Part shown: positions 9,049 through 18,163 of the stretch, one piece after another
How the letters are laid out: every line of letters starts with the position of its first letter
Position numbering within the stretch: the first letter of the stretch is position 1
Assembly: GCF_000807275.1 (NCBI RefSeq)
Contig: NZ_CP009056.1
Coordinates: 186,001-250,000 of the forward strand
Length of the DNA: 64,000 bases
Direction of reading: 5' to 3'
Source of the DNA: Frischella perrara
GTDB lineage: Bacteria > Pseudomonadota > Gammaproteobacteria > Enterobacterales > Orbaceae
Made by a program: the position numbers and the translations under genes
The notes under the pieces: generated by a model
What the model was told of the DNA's origin: nothing
Databases searched by the model: none
What the model saw: the letters and a program-made list of their open reading frames with translations, nothing else

Positions 9049-10482
9049 TTATTTAAGCTCTTTGCGTTGGTTTGATGGTGGAATCAATAATGATTCCCGA
9101 TATTTTGCAACAGTACGTCTTGCTACTAACATCCCTTTTTCCTCAAGTAATGAAGCTATTTTACTATCGCTAAGGGGTTTTTTACTATCTTCGTTAATGA
9201 TAAGTTTCTTAATTAATGCTTTAATTGCTATTGCTGAAGTTTCTTCACCGGATTCAGCATTCATCTTATTTGAAAAGAAATATTTCAATTCAAAAACACC
9301 ACGAGGGCATTGGAGATATTTCTGAGTAGTAACACGAGAAATAGTTGATTCATGCATATTAATTGCTTGAGCAATATCAGCTAAAATCATCGGTTTCATA
9401 TATTCTTCGCCTAATTCAAAGAAATTTTGCTGATGTTCAACGATGAACTGACTCACTTTCGTTAACGTATCATTACGATTTTCAATACTTCTTATCAGCC
9501 AATTAGCCTCTTGCAATGCTTGACGAATATATTGGCTATCACTCTCACTTGCTTTTTTCTCCATTGCTGCATAAGATTGATTAATTCTTAGGTTAGGAAG
9601 CGCATCATTATTAATGATAATTTGCCACTTTTTACCAACTTTTTTTACTAAAATATCCGGAATGACATAATCTGGCGGTTCAGTATTAATAGACTGACCA
9701 GGATAAGGCTGTAACTCTTGGATTAGTAAAATGGCATTTTTTAATTGTTCTTGCGTGATGTTTAGTTTTTTTATCAATGATTTATAGTCTTTTTGACCTA
9801 ATAAATCAAGATGATGTGTAATAAGTGTTTTACATATTTGTAGATCATCATTGATAGGCATGAGTTGGTTAATTTGTAACAACATACACTCTTGTAAATT
9901 TCGCGCACCAACACCAACTGGATCAAAATGTTGTATTCGTTTAAGTACTGCTTCAACTTCGGCTAGTTCAATATCTGGATTATTCTGATCTTCGAGAATA
10001 TCTTCTATTGTAGTAGTTAAATAACCACTTTCATCAATAGATTGAATAATGGAAATTGCAATAGCTCTATCTTGTTCGGTAAAAGGCGTTAAATTTAGCT
10101 GCCACATAAGATATTCATACAGAGTTTGATGAGTTTCACCTTGATATACTGGCAGTTCTTCGTTGTAGTAATCTGAATGTGTACCTGACGGGGTGCCAGC
10201 GGTATATATATCATCTAAAGAAGCATCTAGAGGGATGTCATCAGGAATATTTTTATTTTCCATCATTATGCTTGTATCAATTTGTTCTGATTCCGGTGAT
10301 TGAACTACTGAAATCTCAGCATAATGATCGTCAACTTCAAGAAGAGGGTTATTTTCAAGTGCATTTTGTATTTCTTGGCAAAGTTCAACAGTCGATAATT
10401 GAAGAAGTCGAATTGCCTGCTGCAATTGTGGTGTCATAGTCAGCTGTTGTGATAATTTTAATTGCAGACTGTTTTTTATCAT
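9049..10482 (-). CDS. rpoN: RNA polymerase sigma-54 factor RpoN
   Basis: Sigma-54 directs RNA polymerase to -24/-12 promoters and needs AAA+ enhancer-binding proteins to open them. The 477-residue protein (E. coli 477) has the glutamine- and leucine-rich region I ([20 protein letters not shown] and on), an acidic region II, the core-binding region, a helix-turn-helix and the RpoN box [10 protein letters not shown] at residues 454-463. The start codon overlaps the lptB stop by 4 bp (ATGA), so the two are translationally coupled, as in E. coli. The conservation of the RpoN box suggests a working factor; none of its targets can be identified in the window. Confidence 0.97.
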   Translation of the reverse strand: MIKNSLQLKLSQQLTMTPQLQQAIRLLQLSTVELCQEIQNALENNPLLEVDDHYAEISVVQSPESEQIDTSIMMENKNIPDDIPLDASLDDIYTAGTPSGTHSDYYNEELPVYQGETHQTLYEYLMWQLNLTPFTEQDRAIAISIIQSIDESGYLTTTIEDILEDQNNPDIELAEVEAVLKRIQHFDPVGVGARNLQECMLLQINQLMPINDDLQICKTLITHHLDLLGQKDYKSLIKKLNITQEQLKNAILLIQELQPYPGQSINTEPPDYVIPDILVKKVGKKWQIIINNDALPNLRINQSYAAMEKKASESDSQYIRQALQEANWLIRSIENRNDTLTKVSQFIVEHQQNFFELGEEYMKPMILADIAQAINMHESTISRVTTQKYLQCPRGVFELKYFFSNKMNAESGEETSAIAIKALIKKLIINEDSKKPLSDSKIASLLEEKGMLVARRTVAKYRESLLIPPSNQRKELK

Positions 10483-11204
10483 AATCTAAATTCTTCGCCC
10501 AGATAAACCCGCTTAACATGCTCATCATTTAAAATAGTATTTGGACTGCCTTCAGCAATTAGATGTCCTTTACTTACAATGTATGCGCGTTCACACACAT
10601 CTAACGTTTCACGGACATTATGATCCGTAATTAATACACCTAAGCCCCGATTACGTAAATCACGGATGATATTTTTTATGTCAATAACTGATATTGGATC
10701 AACGCCAGCAAAAGGTTCATCTAATAAAATGAACTTAGGATCTGCAGCTAAAGCTCTTGCAATTTCAACACGGCGTCTTTCTCCGCCGGATAAAGATTGA
10801 CCCATACTATCTTTTATGTGAGTAATATGAAACTCTTCAAGCAGTTGTTCAGCTTTTTCAATTCGTTCTTGTTTACTCAACGATTTACGTGTTTCAAGAA
10901 TTGCCATAATGTTATCAAAAACTGATAAACGGAGAAAAATAGAGGCCTCTTGTGGCAGATAACCGATGCCGATTTGAGAACGTTCGTGTAATGGTAACAA
11001 ACTTATATCTTTATCATCTAGATAAATGCTTCCTGAGTTTAGAGGAACAATTCCAACAACCATATAAAAGGTGGTTGTTTTCCCTGCCCCATTAGGTCCA
11101 AGAAGACCAACTATTTCGCCAGTATGAACGGTTAAACTGACATCTTCAACAACGCGACGTTGTTTATATACTTTAGCTAAATTTATTGCTCTCAAAACTG
11201 TCAT
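10479..11204 (-). CDS. lptB: LPS export ABC transporter ATP-binding protein LptB
   Basis: LptB is the cytoplasmic ATPase of the LptB2FGC complex, which extracts lipopolysaccharide from the inner membrane and pushes it along the LptA bridge. The 241 residues match E. coli LptB. Visible are the Walker A motif GPNGAGKTT (about 36-44), Q-loop region YLPQEASIF, signature [15 protein letters not shown], Walker [14 protein letters not shown] and the H-loop ITDHNV. It begins directly after the lptA stop with no gap and overlaps rpoN by 4 bp. LptF and LptG are not in the window. Confidence 0.98.
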   Translation of the reverse strand: MTVLRAINLAKVYKQRRVVEDVSLTVHTGEIVGLLGPNGAGKTTTFYMVVGIVPLNSGSIYLDDKDISLLPLHERSQIGIGYLPQEASIFLRLSVFDNIMAILETRKSLSKQERIEKAEQLLEEFHITHIKDSMGQSLSGGERRRVEIARALAADPKFILLDEPFAGVDPISVIDIKNIIRDLRNRGLGVLITDHNVRETLDVCERAYIVSKGHLIAEGSPNTILNDEHVKRVYLGEEFRL

Positions 11205-11756
11205 TTATCGCTCAATCTCCCTTATTTGATTTGGGTGAATGGTTGTTTTAACACGATGACCTTCATTTGACTGAGCTTGAATTTTACGCTGCTCAACATT
11301 ATAAGTTATTAAGTCACTGGTGATTCGATTATCTCTTTGTATTATTTCGGCGTTACCGTTCATTACGACATTATTATTTTTCACTTCATAAACCAATCTA
11401 TCTGCTCGACCAGTGATAGTATAGTGTGTTCCATCTTTTTCAATGGTTTGTTCAAAAAAAACAGGTTTACCGTAAGCTGTGATGACTTGATTATTTTTGG
11501 ATTGAATTTCTGTTATCACAACTTTATTGGCTTTAATTGATATTTTATCTTGAATAATGACAACATTTCCAGAAAAGGTCATGGTATTTTTTTGTATGTC
11601 AATTTGCTGATTATCTGCATCAATAGAAATTGGCATATTATTGAGGTTAGGTTCTGATAACGTTTGTGCAATAGATATACTTGGTAACATAACTATAATA
11701 CAACTAACCACAATAGCTTTTAAATAGTTAAAATGTAATGGATTAAGTAGTTTCAT
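11205..11756 (-). CDS. lptA: LPS transport periplasmic protein LptA
   Basis: LptA oligomers form the periplasmic bridge that carries LPS from LptC to LptD. This 183-residue protein has a signal peptide (hydrophobic residues about 12-30, cleavage near SIA-QT) and an OstA/LptA jellyroll domain that starts at PISIDADNQQIDIQKNTMTFSGNVVI, the characteristic opening of the family. It lies 12 bp after lptC and abuts lptB, so the three genes form one transcription unit. No sigma-E-type promoter was identified. Confidence 0.95.
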   Translation of the reverse strand: MKLLNPLHFNYLKAIVVSCIIVMLPSISIAQTLSEPNLNNMPISIDADNQQIDIQKNTMTFSGNVVIIQDKISIKANKVVITEIQSKNNQVITAYGKPVFFEQTIEKDGTHYTITGRADRLVYEVKNNNVVMNGNAEIIQRDNRITSDLITYNVEQRKIQAQSNEGHRVKTTIHPNQIREIER

Positions 11757-11768
11757 CTCTAAAATACC

Positions 11769-12356
11769 TTAATTTGTTGTATTATTGTGAAGATTATTGG
11801 TCGCATTATAATAGGTTTTAACATTTTCTAATATATCTGCAGTTTTATTTCGTAAGTTACCCAGCAATTTATTACCTTTTGAAGTAAAGGTAGGACCTTC
11901 AATGGTTACAGGATCTTCGGAAGTAACAATTTGAGTTTTCAAATCAATTTTGACATTATCGGTAAAGATCTTTCTTAGTTGTGAATTTGGAAGTTGATTA
12001 ACTAAAAGAACATTATCACTTAAATACAATATCTTATTACCAACTAATGTTGCATGATTAGCTTTTATATGCCAAGTGGCACTACTTTCACGATTATAGG
12101 AAATGATATCAGGAGCTTCAAATAAGGTATGTTCAGATTGCTCAAAATATTTTACTTTAGCTGCACTCATTTTATAATTTAGATTGCCAAGAGGATCATA
12201 TATCATCGTGACCATTTTATCACTTTGATACAACGGTTGATTTGTCAAATCAATCGTAGGAATTAGAGTGTTTGTAGACTTATCATTTTGGTAAAAATAC
12301 ACACTAATAACCAAAGTTATTAGTAAAATATAGATTAAATTTTTTTTAGTCATCAT
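11769..12356 (-). CDS. lptC: LPS export protein LptC
   Basis: LptC is a bitopic inner-membrane protein that takes LPS from LptB2FG and hands it to LptA. The chosen ATG at 12356 gives 195 residues (E. coli 191) with one N-terminal transmembrane helix (KNLIYILLITLVISVYFY) and a periplasmic jellyroll containing MIYDPLGNLNYKMSAAKVKY and SEDPVTIEGPTF. A longer reading from TTG at 12389 would add 11 charged residues before the helix and has no better ribosome-binding site. It is the first gene of the lptCAB-rpoN-rapZ group; kdsD and kdsC, which precede lptC in E. coli, are missing. Confidence 0.9.
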   Translation of the reverse strand: MMTKKNLIYILLITLVISVYFYQNDKSTNTLIPTIDLTNQPLYQSDKMVTMIYDPLGNLNYKMSAAKVKYFEQSEHTLFEAPDIISYNRESSATWHIKANHATLVGNKILYLSDNVLLVNQLPNSQLRKIFTDNVKIDLKTQIVTSEDPVTIEGPTFTSKGNKLLGNLRNKTADILENVKTYYNATNNLHNNTTN

Positions 12357-12493
12357 GAACGTATTATTTACCTTTTTTAATTTTACCAATTAAGAGACAA
12401 TTCATTTATCCATAATTAAAGTAAAAACATAATTTTAAATTAATTAGTTTATATAGATTTTATATTATCTATTTTACGTTACTTTTGATTAAA

Positions 12494-12796
12494 TTAATAC
12501 TTAACATTGAAAGAAGTATAATGCTCATGAAGCTGAATCTGTTTAACACTATAGTGTGTTATATTAGCTGAGGCTGGACCACCTTGTTTAATCCATTCAA
12601 TTAACGCTTCAACTTGATTAATTTTGCCACAAGCTACAATTTCGACATCACCATTATCCAAATTTTTAACATAGCCAGATAAATTAAGACTTTTTGCCTT
12701 TTGGTAAGTAAAAAAGCGAAACCCTACGCCTTGAACTCTACCGACGATATGCATAACAATACAGCTATGTGTATTTGAATGTTGAATAGTTGGCAT
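12494..12796 (-). CDS. yccX: Acylphosphatase
   Basis: Acylphosphatases hydrolyse carboxyl-phosphate bonds of small acyl phosphates. The 100-residue sequence contains both family signatures: GRVQGVGFRFFTYQKA with catalytic Arg27, and GYVKNLDNGDVEIV with catalytic Asn45. The gene stands alone, 104 bp upstream of lptC on the same strand; it is not next to tusE as in E. coli. Its physiological substrate is unknown in bacteria generally. Confidence 0.94.
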   Translation of the reverse strand: MPTIQHSNTHSCIVMHIVGRVQGVGFRFFTYQKAKSLNLSGYVKNLDNGDVEIVACGKINQVEALIEWIKQGGPASANITHYSVKQIQLHEHYTSFNVKY

Positions 12797-12945
12797 AATA
12801 TTCCCTTTATAAATAAAAACAATTAATTATATGGCTGATGTAGTATCAGATACTGTTATTAATATGAATCGTCATATATACGCTTTTAGCGTTTTTAATT
12901 TAGATAATATTTTACTATATTGGCGTTAATTTAGTAATAAATGCA

Positions 12946-12976
12946 AATGAGAAATAGTACTGTACTCATTCTCATT
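12946..12976. promoter_or_regulatory. 31-bp dyad upstream of macAB, candidate operator
   Basis: AATGAGAA at 12946-12953 and TTCTCATT at 12969-12976 are exact reverse complements, and between them AGTAC-T-GTACT is a second nested palindrome; only the two 2-bp joints do not match. The centre is at 12961, about 80 bp upstream of a probable macA -35 element. It has the symmetry of a dimeric or tetrameric regulator site. It shares a little with Fur boxes but the match is poor. The rest of the 335-bp gap (12797-13131) holds only the probable macA promoter. Confidence 0.5.
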
Positions 12977-13041
12977 CAGACTGTAAAATTGTGGGTTTTA
13001 TGATATATATTTAACAATACTATTTTTTTACAAAATGCAAA

Positions 13042-13071
13042 TTAACGACTAGTATTACTTATAGTTATAAT
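13042..13071 (+). promoter_or_regulatory. Probable macA promoter
   Basis: TATAAT at 13066-13071 is a perfect -10 box. TTAACG at 13042-13047 is a weak -35 with an 18-bp spacer. Transcription would begin near 13078. Confidence 0.45.
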
Positions 13072-13131
13072 TTAGTAAACAAAAGTAAAATAACTATTAT
13101 GTCCGATCGTTTATTTGGAGTGGATATTTTT

Positions 13132-14319
13132 ATGACGTTTCCAAAGAAAATAACAATAAAGTTTTTAGCCTTAATTGCTATTATACTTTTAGTTCTTTTT
13201 ATTTTTGTTTCGGTTTTTTTTCCTTCGACACCAACGACCAGATATATTACAACTCAGGTGGCACGAGGTAATCTAGAAAAAACAGTGCTTGCCGATGGTA
13301 AAATCAGTGCATTCAAGTTAGTTAATGTAGGTGCTCAGGTTTCGGGACAAATAAAAAAATTGTATGTTAAGCTCGGTGATGAAGTTAAAGTCGGTCAAAT
13401 GATTGCCGAAATTGACGATTTAAAACAAAAAAATGATTTGAAACAATCTGAAGCATCATTAACTAGTTTAGAAGCACAACGAAAGGCCAAGGAAGCTAAT
13501 TTAAAAAATTATCAATTAACATATGATCGTCAATTAAAACTTGTAAAAAAAGGAGTTGGTGTTCAATCCGATTTGGATGCTGCCGAAGCCCAATTAGATG
13601 CAATTAAAGCGGATATTGCTTCTCTTGATGCTGATATTATTCGAGCTAGAATAGCTGTTGATACCGCACAAGTGAACTTAGGTTATACTAAAATTACTTC
13701 ACCAATTGATGGCGTAGTCGTTGCCACACCAGTTGAAGAAGGACAAACTGTTAATTCAGTACAAAGTGCTCCTACAATCGTAAAAGTTGCACAGTTAGAT
13801 AAAATGACTGTTGAAGCACAAATATCAGAGGCTGATGTTATTAATGTTACTACTGGAATGCCGATTTATTTTACTATCTTAGGTCTTCCTGAACAACGAT
13901 TTGAAGGTTTAACATTAAGAGCTATTGAGCCAGCACCTACTTCTATTAATAATGAGACTACGAGCTCATCAAGTTCAACCAATTCAGCCATTTATTATAA
14001 TGGTCTATTTGATGTTGATAATCCTAAACACATATTACGTATTTCAATGAGTGCTCAAGTTTATATCATCTTAGATCAAGCTAAAGATGTTTTATATATT
14101 CCGTCGAATGCTATTCAACGAAAGCTAAATAATAACTTAGCAATTGTTTTTGTATTAGATGATAATCAGAAACTTATTGAAAAAGAAATTCAGTATGGTT
14201 TAGATAACCATGTTAATGTTGAAGTGAAAGGCGGATTAAAAGAAAATGATACAATTGTCGTAAGCACTTTTGATGGTTCGACTATTAGTAATCAAAGAAT
14301 GCCACGAGGCAAATTTTAA
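13132..14319 (+). CDS. macA: Macrolide efflux periplasmic adaptor MacA
   Basis: MacA is the membrane-fusion protein linking the MacB transporter to TolC in a tripartite pump that exports macrolides, heme-like compounds or peptides. The chosen start (ATG at 13132, after GGAG at 13117-13120) gives 395 residues with a short basic N-terminus and one transmembrane helix, matching E. coli MacA; the ATG at 13099 would add 11 residues. Domains in order: lipoyl half (VNVGAQVSGQIKKLYVKLGD), alpha-helical hairpin (about 105-185), second lipoyl half (TKITSPIDGVVVATPVEEGQTV), beta-barrel and membrane-proximal domain. A short Ser/Thr-rich insertion (NNETTSSSSSTNS) lies in the barrel region. macB follows after 3 bp. 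Confidence 0.93.
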   Translation: MTFPKKITIKFLALIAIILLVLFIFVSVFFPSTPTTRYITTQVARGNLEKTVLADGKISAFKLVNVGAQVSGQIKKLYVKLGDEVKVGQMIAEIDDLKQKNDLKQSEASLTSLEAQRKAKEANLKNYQLTYDRQLKLVKKGVGVQSDLDAAEAQLDAIKADIASLDADIIRARIAVDTAQVNLGYTKITSPIDGVVVATPVEEGQTVNSVQSAPTIVKVAQLDKMTVEAQISEADVINVTTGMPIYFTILGLPEQRFEGLTLRAIEPAPTSINNETTSSSSSTNSAIYYNGLFDVDNPKHILRISMSAQVYIILDQAKDVLYIPSNAIQRKLNNNLAIVFVLDDNQKLIEKEIQYGLDNHVNVEVKGGLKENDTIVVSTFDGSTISNQRMPRGKF

Positions 14320-14322
14320 TTT

Positions 14323-16287
14323 ATGGAAAGTTTAGCATTGATTCAATTAGAGAATATTGTTAGAGAATTTCCAGCTGGCGATTCAACTATTCAAGTCTTA
14401 AAAGGAATAAATTTAAAAATTTCAGCCGGTGAAATGGTTGCTATTGTCGGTGCATCTGGTTCAGGGAAATCAACTTTGATGAATATTCTGGGGTGTCTGG
14501 ATAAACCCACAAGTGGTATCTATAAAGTTGGCGATCGAATAACAGGCCAATTGTCAACGGATGAATTAGCTGAATTAAGACGTGAACATTTTGGCTTTAT
14601 TTTTCAACGCTATCATTTACTCAATGCTTTAACTGCTCAAGGTAATGTTGAAGTACCAGCAATCTATGCAGGTGTAAATAAAGAAAAACGTCAGCAACGA
14701 TCATTTGAAATCCTATCTCGTTTAGGTTTAGCAGACAAAATTAACAATAAGCCTAATCAATTATCTGGTGGACAACAACAACGTGTAAGCATTGGTCGAG
14801 CTCTGATTAATGGTGGCAATATTATACTAGCTGATGAGCCTACAGGTGCGCTTGATCAGAAAAGTGGTCATGAAGTAATGAGCATTCTACGGGAACTGCA
14901 TCAGCAAGGTCATACAATTATAATTGTGACTCATGATGCGAAAATTGCGCAAAGTGCTCAAAGGATTATTGAAATTAGTGATGGTAGTATTATCTCAGAT
15001 ACTCAAAACCTCAACTTTCCTGATAATGAATTAAATAAACATCAAGTCAAACTAATAGAAACTGTTAACGTTTCTGATAATTTCGCTGCGAAATACGCTC
15101 GTTTTAAAGATGCCTTTAAAATGGCAATCTTATCAATGCTATCCCATCGATTGAGAACTTTTCTAACAATGTTAGGTATCATCTTTGGTATTGCTGCGGT
15201 GGTATGCGCCGTCGCTTTAGGTGAAGGTTCAAAACAGCAACTCTTATCCGATCTTAGTTCAATGGGAACGAGCACTTTAGAAATTATACCCGGATCAGGT
15301 TTTGGTGATCGTAATGCAAGCAAAATTAATACATTACGATCTTCAGATGCTGATGTTTTAGCACAGCAAAGTTATATTCATAGTGCAACACCTAATGTTT
15401 CAACAAGTGTTTATTTCCGAAAAGCAAATCAAGCGCTTTCAGGCGTTGTTAATGGGGTGGGAGAACAATTCTTTGCAGTGCGAGGCTATGTCATCACTAG
15501 AGGCAAGGCTTTTGATAATAATCAGGTTAATCAATCATCACAAAGTGTGGTAATTGATGAAAATACGGTTAAACGCCTATTCCCAAATCAAAACCCGATT
15601 GGACAAGTATTCTACGTTGGGCAATTGCCTGTTACGGTTATTGGTGTAGCTGTTAGAAATAACCAGGGATTCGGTAGCAATGAAAATCTAAATGTATGGT
15701 TACCTTACACTACAGTCATTAATCGAATGATTGGGCAAACATCTTTAAAGAGTATTACAGTGCGTATTAAGGATGATGTTGATTTGTCTGTCGCTGAGCA
15801 TGCTATTGAAAAAATTATGGTACAACGGCATGGTTCAAAGGATTTCTTTATCTTTAATTCTGATAGTGTACGTCAAATGATGGAATCTACTAAGGCCACA
15901 ACATCCGCATTAATAGCAGCTATTGCCTTTATCTCATTAGTTGTTGGCGGAATTGGTGTAATGAATATTATGTTAGTTTCAGTGACAGAACGAACACGCG
16001 AAATAGGTGTTCGAATGGCTGTTGGGGCAAGGTCTAATGACATACTGCAGCAATTTTTAATTGAAGCTATTCTAGTTTGCTTAATTGGTGGATTATTGGG
16101 CATTACGTTATCTTTATTTATTGGTGTAATCTTCTCTTATTTTGTTAGTATATTCCCTATGGTATTTTCTTTAACTGCAATTATTGCTGCATTTTTATGT
16201 TCAAGTTTTGTTGGGATTGTTTTTGGTTATTTTCCGGCAAGAAGGGCGGCTAGACTTGATCCTATATATGCATTAGAAAGAGAGTAA
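14323..16287 (+). CDS. macB: Macrolide ABC transporter ATP-binding/permease MacB
   Basis: MacB is a mechanotransducing ABC transporter that works with MacA and TolC from the periplasmic side. The 654 residues (E. coli 648) combine an N-terminal ATPase with a four-helix permease. The ATPase shows Walker [10 protein letters not shown] (about 46-54), signature [15 protein letters not shown] and Walker [13 protein letters not shown]. The permease has a first helix near 278-300, a large periplasmic domain, and three C-terminal helices (about 525-650) with the conserved [15 protein letters not shown] cytoplasmic segment. It is 3 bp from macA, so one operon. No TolC gene is in the window. Confidence 0.95.
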   Translation: MESLALIQLENIVREFPAGDSTIQVLKGINLKISAGEMVAIVGASGSGKSTLMNILGCLDKPTSGIYKVGDRITGQLSTDELAELRREHFGFIFQRYHLLNALTAQGNVEVPAIYAGVNKEKRQQRSFEILSRLGLADKINNKPNQLSGGQQQRVSIGRALINGGNIILADEPTGALDQKSGHEVMSILRELHQQGHTIIIVTHDAKIAQSAQRIIEISDGSIISDTQNLNFPDNELNKHQVKLIETVNVSDNFAAKYARFKDAFKMAILSMLSHRLRTFLTMLGIIFGIAAVVCAVALGEGSKQQLLSDLSSMGTSTLEIIPGSGFGDRNASKINTLRSSDADVLAQQSYIHSATPNVSTSVYFRKANQALSGVVNGVGEQFFAVRGYVITRGKAFDNNQVNQSSQSVVIDENTVKRLFPNQNPIGQVFYVGQLPVTVIGVAVRNNQGFGSNENLNVWLPYTTVINRMIGQTSLKSITVRIKDDVDLSVAEHAIEKIMVQRHGSKDFFIFNSDSVRQMMESTKATTSALIAAIAFISLVVGGIGVMNIMLVSVTERTREIGVRMAVGARSNDILQQFLIEAILVCLIGGLLGITLSLFIGVIFSYFVSIFPMVFSLTAIIAAFLCSSFVGIVFGYFPARRAARLDPIYALERE

Positions 16288-16391
16288 AACGTGTATTAAT
16301 TGATCGCGTTCAGGTTACGAAATTTCTACATGTTATGTTAATAAGCTTCATTAGTTAATGAATATATTAAACTAAAATTAACTATAGATAT

Positions 16392-16417
16392 GATTAAAAA
16401 AACTAAATTTTTTAATC
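16392..16417 (+). terminator. Possible AT-only terminator of macAB
   Basis: GATTAAAAAA at 16392-16401 is complementary to TTTTTTAATC at 16408-16417. The stem is entirely A-T apart from its base pair, so it may be no more than a chance repeat in AT-rich DNA. Confidence 0.3.
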
Positions 16418-16492
16418 ATAACAGTTTTTATTTCTGCACGTATAAATTCATTTTTGCAACCAAATCAATAGGTTGCTTTCTCCAAAAAAGTA

Positions 16493-16516
16493 AATCAATC
16501 TCCTGCTTGATTGATT
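16493..16516. promoter_or_regulatory. Inverted repeat upstream of the LacD-like gene
   Basis: AATCAATC at 16493-16500 and GATTGATT at 16509-16516 are perfect complements with an 8-bp gap, and a third AATCAAT lies at 16473-16479. This is a plausible operator about 85-110 bp before the start codon. TTGACT at 16533-16538 could be a -35 element but no good -10 follows. Confidence 0.4.
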
Positions 16517-16599
16517 AGCATTATTTCACTGTTGACTTTATTGAACTCTTAAAGAATAGGTTTAGAATGAAAAGTGTACAAAATGATGAGGAGATAGTA

Positions 16600-17640
16600 A
16601 TGACTAGAAAGTTGATTTCCAGAAGAAAATTTAATTGTATGGAACAATTATCTAATAGTGATGGTGTTATTGCCGCATTAGCCATTGATCAACGCGGTTC
16701 TATGGTAAAAATGATGGAGACGGCAGTGGGTAAGGAACGCTATCACATTGATATGGTTTATGAGTTCAAAGAACTCGTTTCCGAAGAACTCACTAAATAT
16801 GTTAGTGCGATTTTACTGGATGAAGAATATGGTTTCAAAGGTATCAAAGCCAAGAATTCTAATTCTGGTTTAATTCTATCTTATGAAAAAACAGGTTATG
16901 ATGTTAACACACCCGGTCGCCTACCGGAATTATTACCGGAAGAATCCATTCAACGATTGATAAAAAAAGGTGCTGATGCTGCTAAGGTATTAGTCTATTA
17001 TAATCCCGATGATCCTCAAGAAATTCTTGATAAAAAACATGCTTTTTTAGAACGTTTGGGTGATGAGGCTCGAGCAGCGGATTTACCAGTTTTGGTTGAA
17101 CCTATTGTATATGATAATGATATTCTAGATGATAAAAGTCCAGAGTTTGCTAAGATAAAACCTAAAAAAGTTATTGATACTATTCGAGAATTCACTAAAG
17201 ATTGTTATCACATTGATGTATTGAAAGTTGAAGTACCTGTATTATTCAAATATGTTGAAGGTTTTAATAACACAAATCCTGTAGTATATAAGCAAAAAGA
17301 TGCCGCTAATTACTTTAAAATTGCCAGTGAGGCAGCAACTCGACCATTCATTTACTTAAGCGCAGGTGTGCCTACAGACGTATTTCATCAAGAATTAATT
17401 TTTGCCGGTGAATCAGGAGCTAAATATTCCGGTATTTTAGGTGGAAGAGCAACTTGGTTTGAAGGAATTGCAGCTTATGCGAAAGGTGGAAAAGACGGTT
17501 TAAGAAAATGGTTAGATACTATTGGCAGGGATAACGTTGAACACCTTAATAACATATTGAAAAAATATGCAAGACCTTGGTATGACATTTATGGTGGTAA
17601 AAGTAATATTGAAGTATTTGATATTAATTTGAAAGACTGA
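16600..17640 (+). CDS. lacD: Tagatose-1,6-bisphosphate aldolase family protein (LacD type)
   Basis: LacD-family class I aldolases split tagatose-1,6-bisphosphate (and related sugar bisphosphates) into glyceraldehyde-3-phosphate and dihydroxyacetone phosphate through a lysine Schiff base. The sequence has IAALAIDQRGSMVKMM, SAILLDEEYG, YEKTGYD, a lysine at 129 (GADAAKVLVYY), the predicted Schiff-base Lys209 in HIDVLKVEVPV, and GILGGRATW. The start at 16600 follows GAGGAG by six bases; an ATG at 16567 would add 11 residues without a good ribosome-binding site. The result has 346 residues against about 326 in Gram-positive LacD. No lacA, lacB, lacC or sugar transporter lies nearby, so the true substrate is uncertain. 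Confidence 0.85.
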   Translation: MTRKLISRRKFNCMEQLSNSDGVIAALAIDQRGSMVKMMETAVGKERYHIDMVYEFKELVSEELTKYVSAILLDEEYGFKGIKAKNSNSGLILSYEKTGYDVNTPGRLPELLPEESIQRLIKKGADAAKVLVYYNPDDPQEILDKKHAFLERLGDEARAADLPVLVEPIVYDNDILDDKSPEFAKIKPKKVIDTIREFTKDCYHIDVLKVEVPVLFKYVEGFNNTNPVVYKQKDAANYFKIASEAATRPFIYLSAGVPTDVFHQELIFAGESGAKYSGILGGRATWFEGIAAYAKGGKDGLRKWLDTIGRDNVEHLNNILKKYARPWYDIYGGKSNIEVFDINLKD

Positions 17641-17647
17641 CAATATA

Positions 17648-17681
17648 AATAAGTCTGGATTATTCATCATCCAGACTTATT
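17648..17681. terminator. 13-bp hairpin between lacD and convergent rpmE
   Basis: AATAAGTCTGGAT (17648-17660) and ATCCAGACTTATT (17669-17681) are perfect complements around an 8-nt loop. It sits between two convergent genes and probably serves both, although neither side has a real T-run. Confidence 0.6.
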
Positions 17682-17698
17682 GAACCGGTTAACACTAA

Positions 17699-17914
17699 TT
17701 ATTTCTTACCGCTAACCATTCCGAAACGTTGTTTGAATTTATCAACACGTCCACCAGTAGCTACGTCGCGTTGTTTACCAGTATAAAATGGATGGCATTC
17801 ACCACAAACATCTAAGTGGATATCATGACCTATAGTAGAACGAGTTTTGATAGTATTGCCACAAGAACAAGTTGCAACGATTTCTTTATATTCTGGATGG
17901 ATATCTTTTTTCAT
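17699..17914 (-). CDS. rpmE: 50S ribosomal protein L31, zinc-binding type
   Basis: L31 bridges the two ribosomal subunits. The 71-residue sequence has the four cysteines of the zinc-containing (C+) form at 16, 18, 37 and 40 (CSCG and CGECH) and the conserved [15 protein letters not shown] segment. The start follows AGAGG (17921-17925 on the complement). It has its own near-consensus promoter at 18013-18041 and a structured leader, in keeping with the known autogenous control of E. coli rpmE by L31. Confidence 0.97.
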   Translation of the reverse strand: MKKDIHPEYKEIVATCSCGNTIKTRSTIGHDIHLDVCGECHPFYTGKQRDVATGGRVDKFKQRFGMVSGKK

Positions 17915-18006
17915 TTTTTGCCTCTTTTATGTTTGTATCGCTATATAAATGGTTGTTATACAACGGAATTTATACACCATACAAATGTTAAATAACATGA
18001 ATAAGG
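17915..18006 (-). promoter_or_regulatory. rpmE 5' leader with long hairpin (L31 leader type)
   Basis: On the minus strand, TTTGTAT (17979-17985) pairs with ATACAAA (17932-17938); inside it TGTATAAAT pairs with ATTTATATA, and a terminal GTTGT-ATA-ACAAC closes the hairpin. Small internal loops (GG/GCG and TCC/C) separate the three helices. E. coli rpmE is repressed by L31 binding its leader; this element has the expected place and size, but the match to the known family was not computed. Confidence 0.6.
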
Positions 18007-18012
18007 GCACGG

Positions 18013-18041
18013 ATTATACAGCTATTTTTTTTTCTGGTCAA
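18013..18041 (-). promoter_or_regulatory. Promoter of rpmE
   Basis: On the minus strand TTGACC (18036-18041) and a perfect TATAAT (18013-18018) are separated by 17 bp. The spacer carries a run of nine A. Confidence 0.8.
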
Positions 18042-18163
18042 TAGCAGCTCCCCTAGGCTAGATTTACTATATTTGTAAAAAAACAAGCGATCCTAAGAAG
18101 AAGTTATAGAGTATTTACAATATGCTATTTCATCAAAAATTAAATTATTATCTTATATCTAAG

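Noticed and set aside
9026-9325. 99-codon plus-strand frame opposite the rpoN 3' end
   Set aside because: It is the shadow of the conserved RpoN C-terminal domain and has no ribosome-binding site or recognisable domain.
12946-12980. Reading the macAB dyad as a Fur box because of GAGAATGAG
   Set aside because: Only about 8 of 12 positions fit two GATAAT units and the symmetry centre does not match; the boxes at the siderophore locus fit far better.
13099-13131. Upstream ATG of macA at 13099
   Set aside because: The GGAG ribosome-binding site and the family N-terminus both fit the ATG at 13132 better.
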